From: Bacillota bacterium
GTDB lineage: Bacteria; Bacillota; Limnochordia; DTU087
DNA: 33,851 nt
NCBI GenBank assembly: GCA_012799135.1
Contig: JAAZLW010000228.1
Span: 1-33,851, forward strand
Reading direction: 5' to 3'
Every line of letters begins with the position of its first letter. Position 1 is the first letter of the stretch. The position numbers and the translations under genes were made by a program. This document shows positions 33,571 to 33,851 of the stretch, piece by piece. A model generated the notes under the pieces. The model searched no databases and was not told the DNA's origin. It worked only from the letters and a program-made list of their open reading frames with translations.

Positions 33571-33851
33571 CTAGCTCTGCCCATATTGCTTGGCCAAAAA
33601 CCGCCATAACTCATCCTCTACTGGCTCAGTTAGCTGACACCGATTGCCTTCAGGAAAGAGCAGTTCTCGAATCTCGGCAGTAACCTGCCCAACGGGATAG
33701 GCCTTAACCCCTACCTTAGCTACTGCTGCTACTATGGGGACATGAGGTGGGGCAGTGATCAGCAGGCTGCCAGAGGAGATCAGGCCCAAGGGATCTAGCT
33801 TCAGAGCATCACAGATGGCCCGGGTCTCCTGCAGAACCGGTACATCAGCTA
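33571..33851 (-). CDS. AIR-synthase-related protein, C-terminal part (partial)
   Basis: The frame is open to the window edge, so the N-terminal part lies outside. The visible 92 residues begin ADVPVLQETRAICDALKLDP and continue LGLISSGSLLITAPP, which is the C-terminal AIR-synthase (PurM/HypE-like) domain layout. The family includes HypE, SelD and ThiL, but Bacillota also carry uncharacterised HypE-like members, and this fragment cannot separate them. It ends at 33571. Confidence 0.7.
   Translation of the reverse strand, partial: ADVPVLQETRAICDALKLDPLGLISSGSLLITAPPHVPIVAAVAKVGVKAYPVGQVTAEIRELLFPEGNRCQLTEPVEDELWRFLAKQYGQS

Overview
The window reads as chromosomal DNA of a spore-forming member of the Bacillota (clostridial or limnochordial type; I cannot fix the class). 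The signs are two alpha/beta-type SASP genes, spoVT, a ytaF-like gene, the SCIFF peptide with its radical-SAM maturase, a CIRCE-controlled groESL operon, a PerR-type Fur protein, a B12-dependent ribonucleotide reductase and the gene order polA-mutM-ytaF-coaE. I see no prophage, insertion sequence or CRISPR array.

Layout. 1-427: AT-rich non-coding DNA with a phased TTATCAAC repeat. 428-1004: seven tRNA genes (minus) with a strong promoter and a terminator. 1099-1584: a greA-family gene (minus), divergent from Ku, a stand-alone ATP-dependent ligase and a stand-alone LigD-type polymerase (1739-4507), which form a bacterial NHEJ operon. Two SASP genes follow directly (4586-5132), each behind a near-consensus sigma-G promoter. 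This makes a compact spore DNA protection and repair block. 5240-9822 (minus): histidine kinase and response regulator, spoVT, and an AzgA-type purine permease. 10073-13370 (plus): a geranylgeranyl-reductase-family flavoprotein and groES-groEL. 13443-22004 (minus): UTRA-domain regulator, solute-binding protein, two permeases, two ATPases, SCIFF peptide and SCIFF maturase, in transcription order from 22004 down. 22290-28438 (minus): polA, mutM, ytaF, a coaE-mgsA fusion and a lytic transglycosylase. 28787-32503 (plus): an SLH-domain surface protein and nrdJ. 32559-32984 (minus): perR. 33260-33347 (plus): tRNA-Leu. The right edge holds a possible decayed gene and the 3' end of an AIR-synthase-like gene (minus).

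Most notable. (1) Dephospho-CoA kinase and methylglyoxal synthase are fused in one reading frame with both sets of catalytic residues kept. (2) Two promoters match the sigma-G consensus with identical 18-nt spacers, and a weaker look-alike sits in front of Ku. (3) A terminator-like hairpin separates the SCIFF peptide gene from its maturase, next to a complete oligopeptide importer. (4) The GreA-family protein lacks one of the two acidic tip residues. (5) A UTRA effector domain is joined to a DNA-binding domain that does not look like GntR. Assignments rest on reading motifs by eye; no database search was run.
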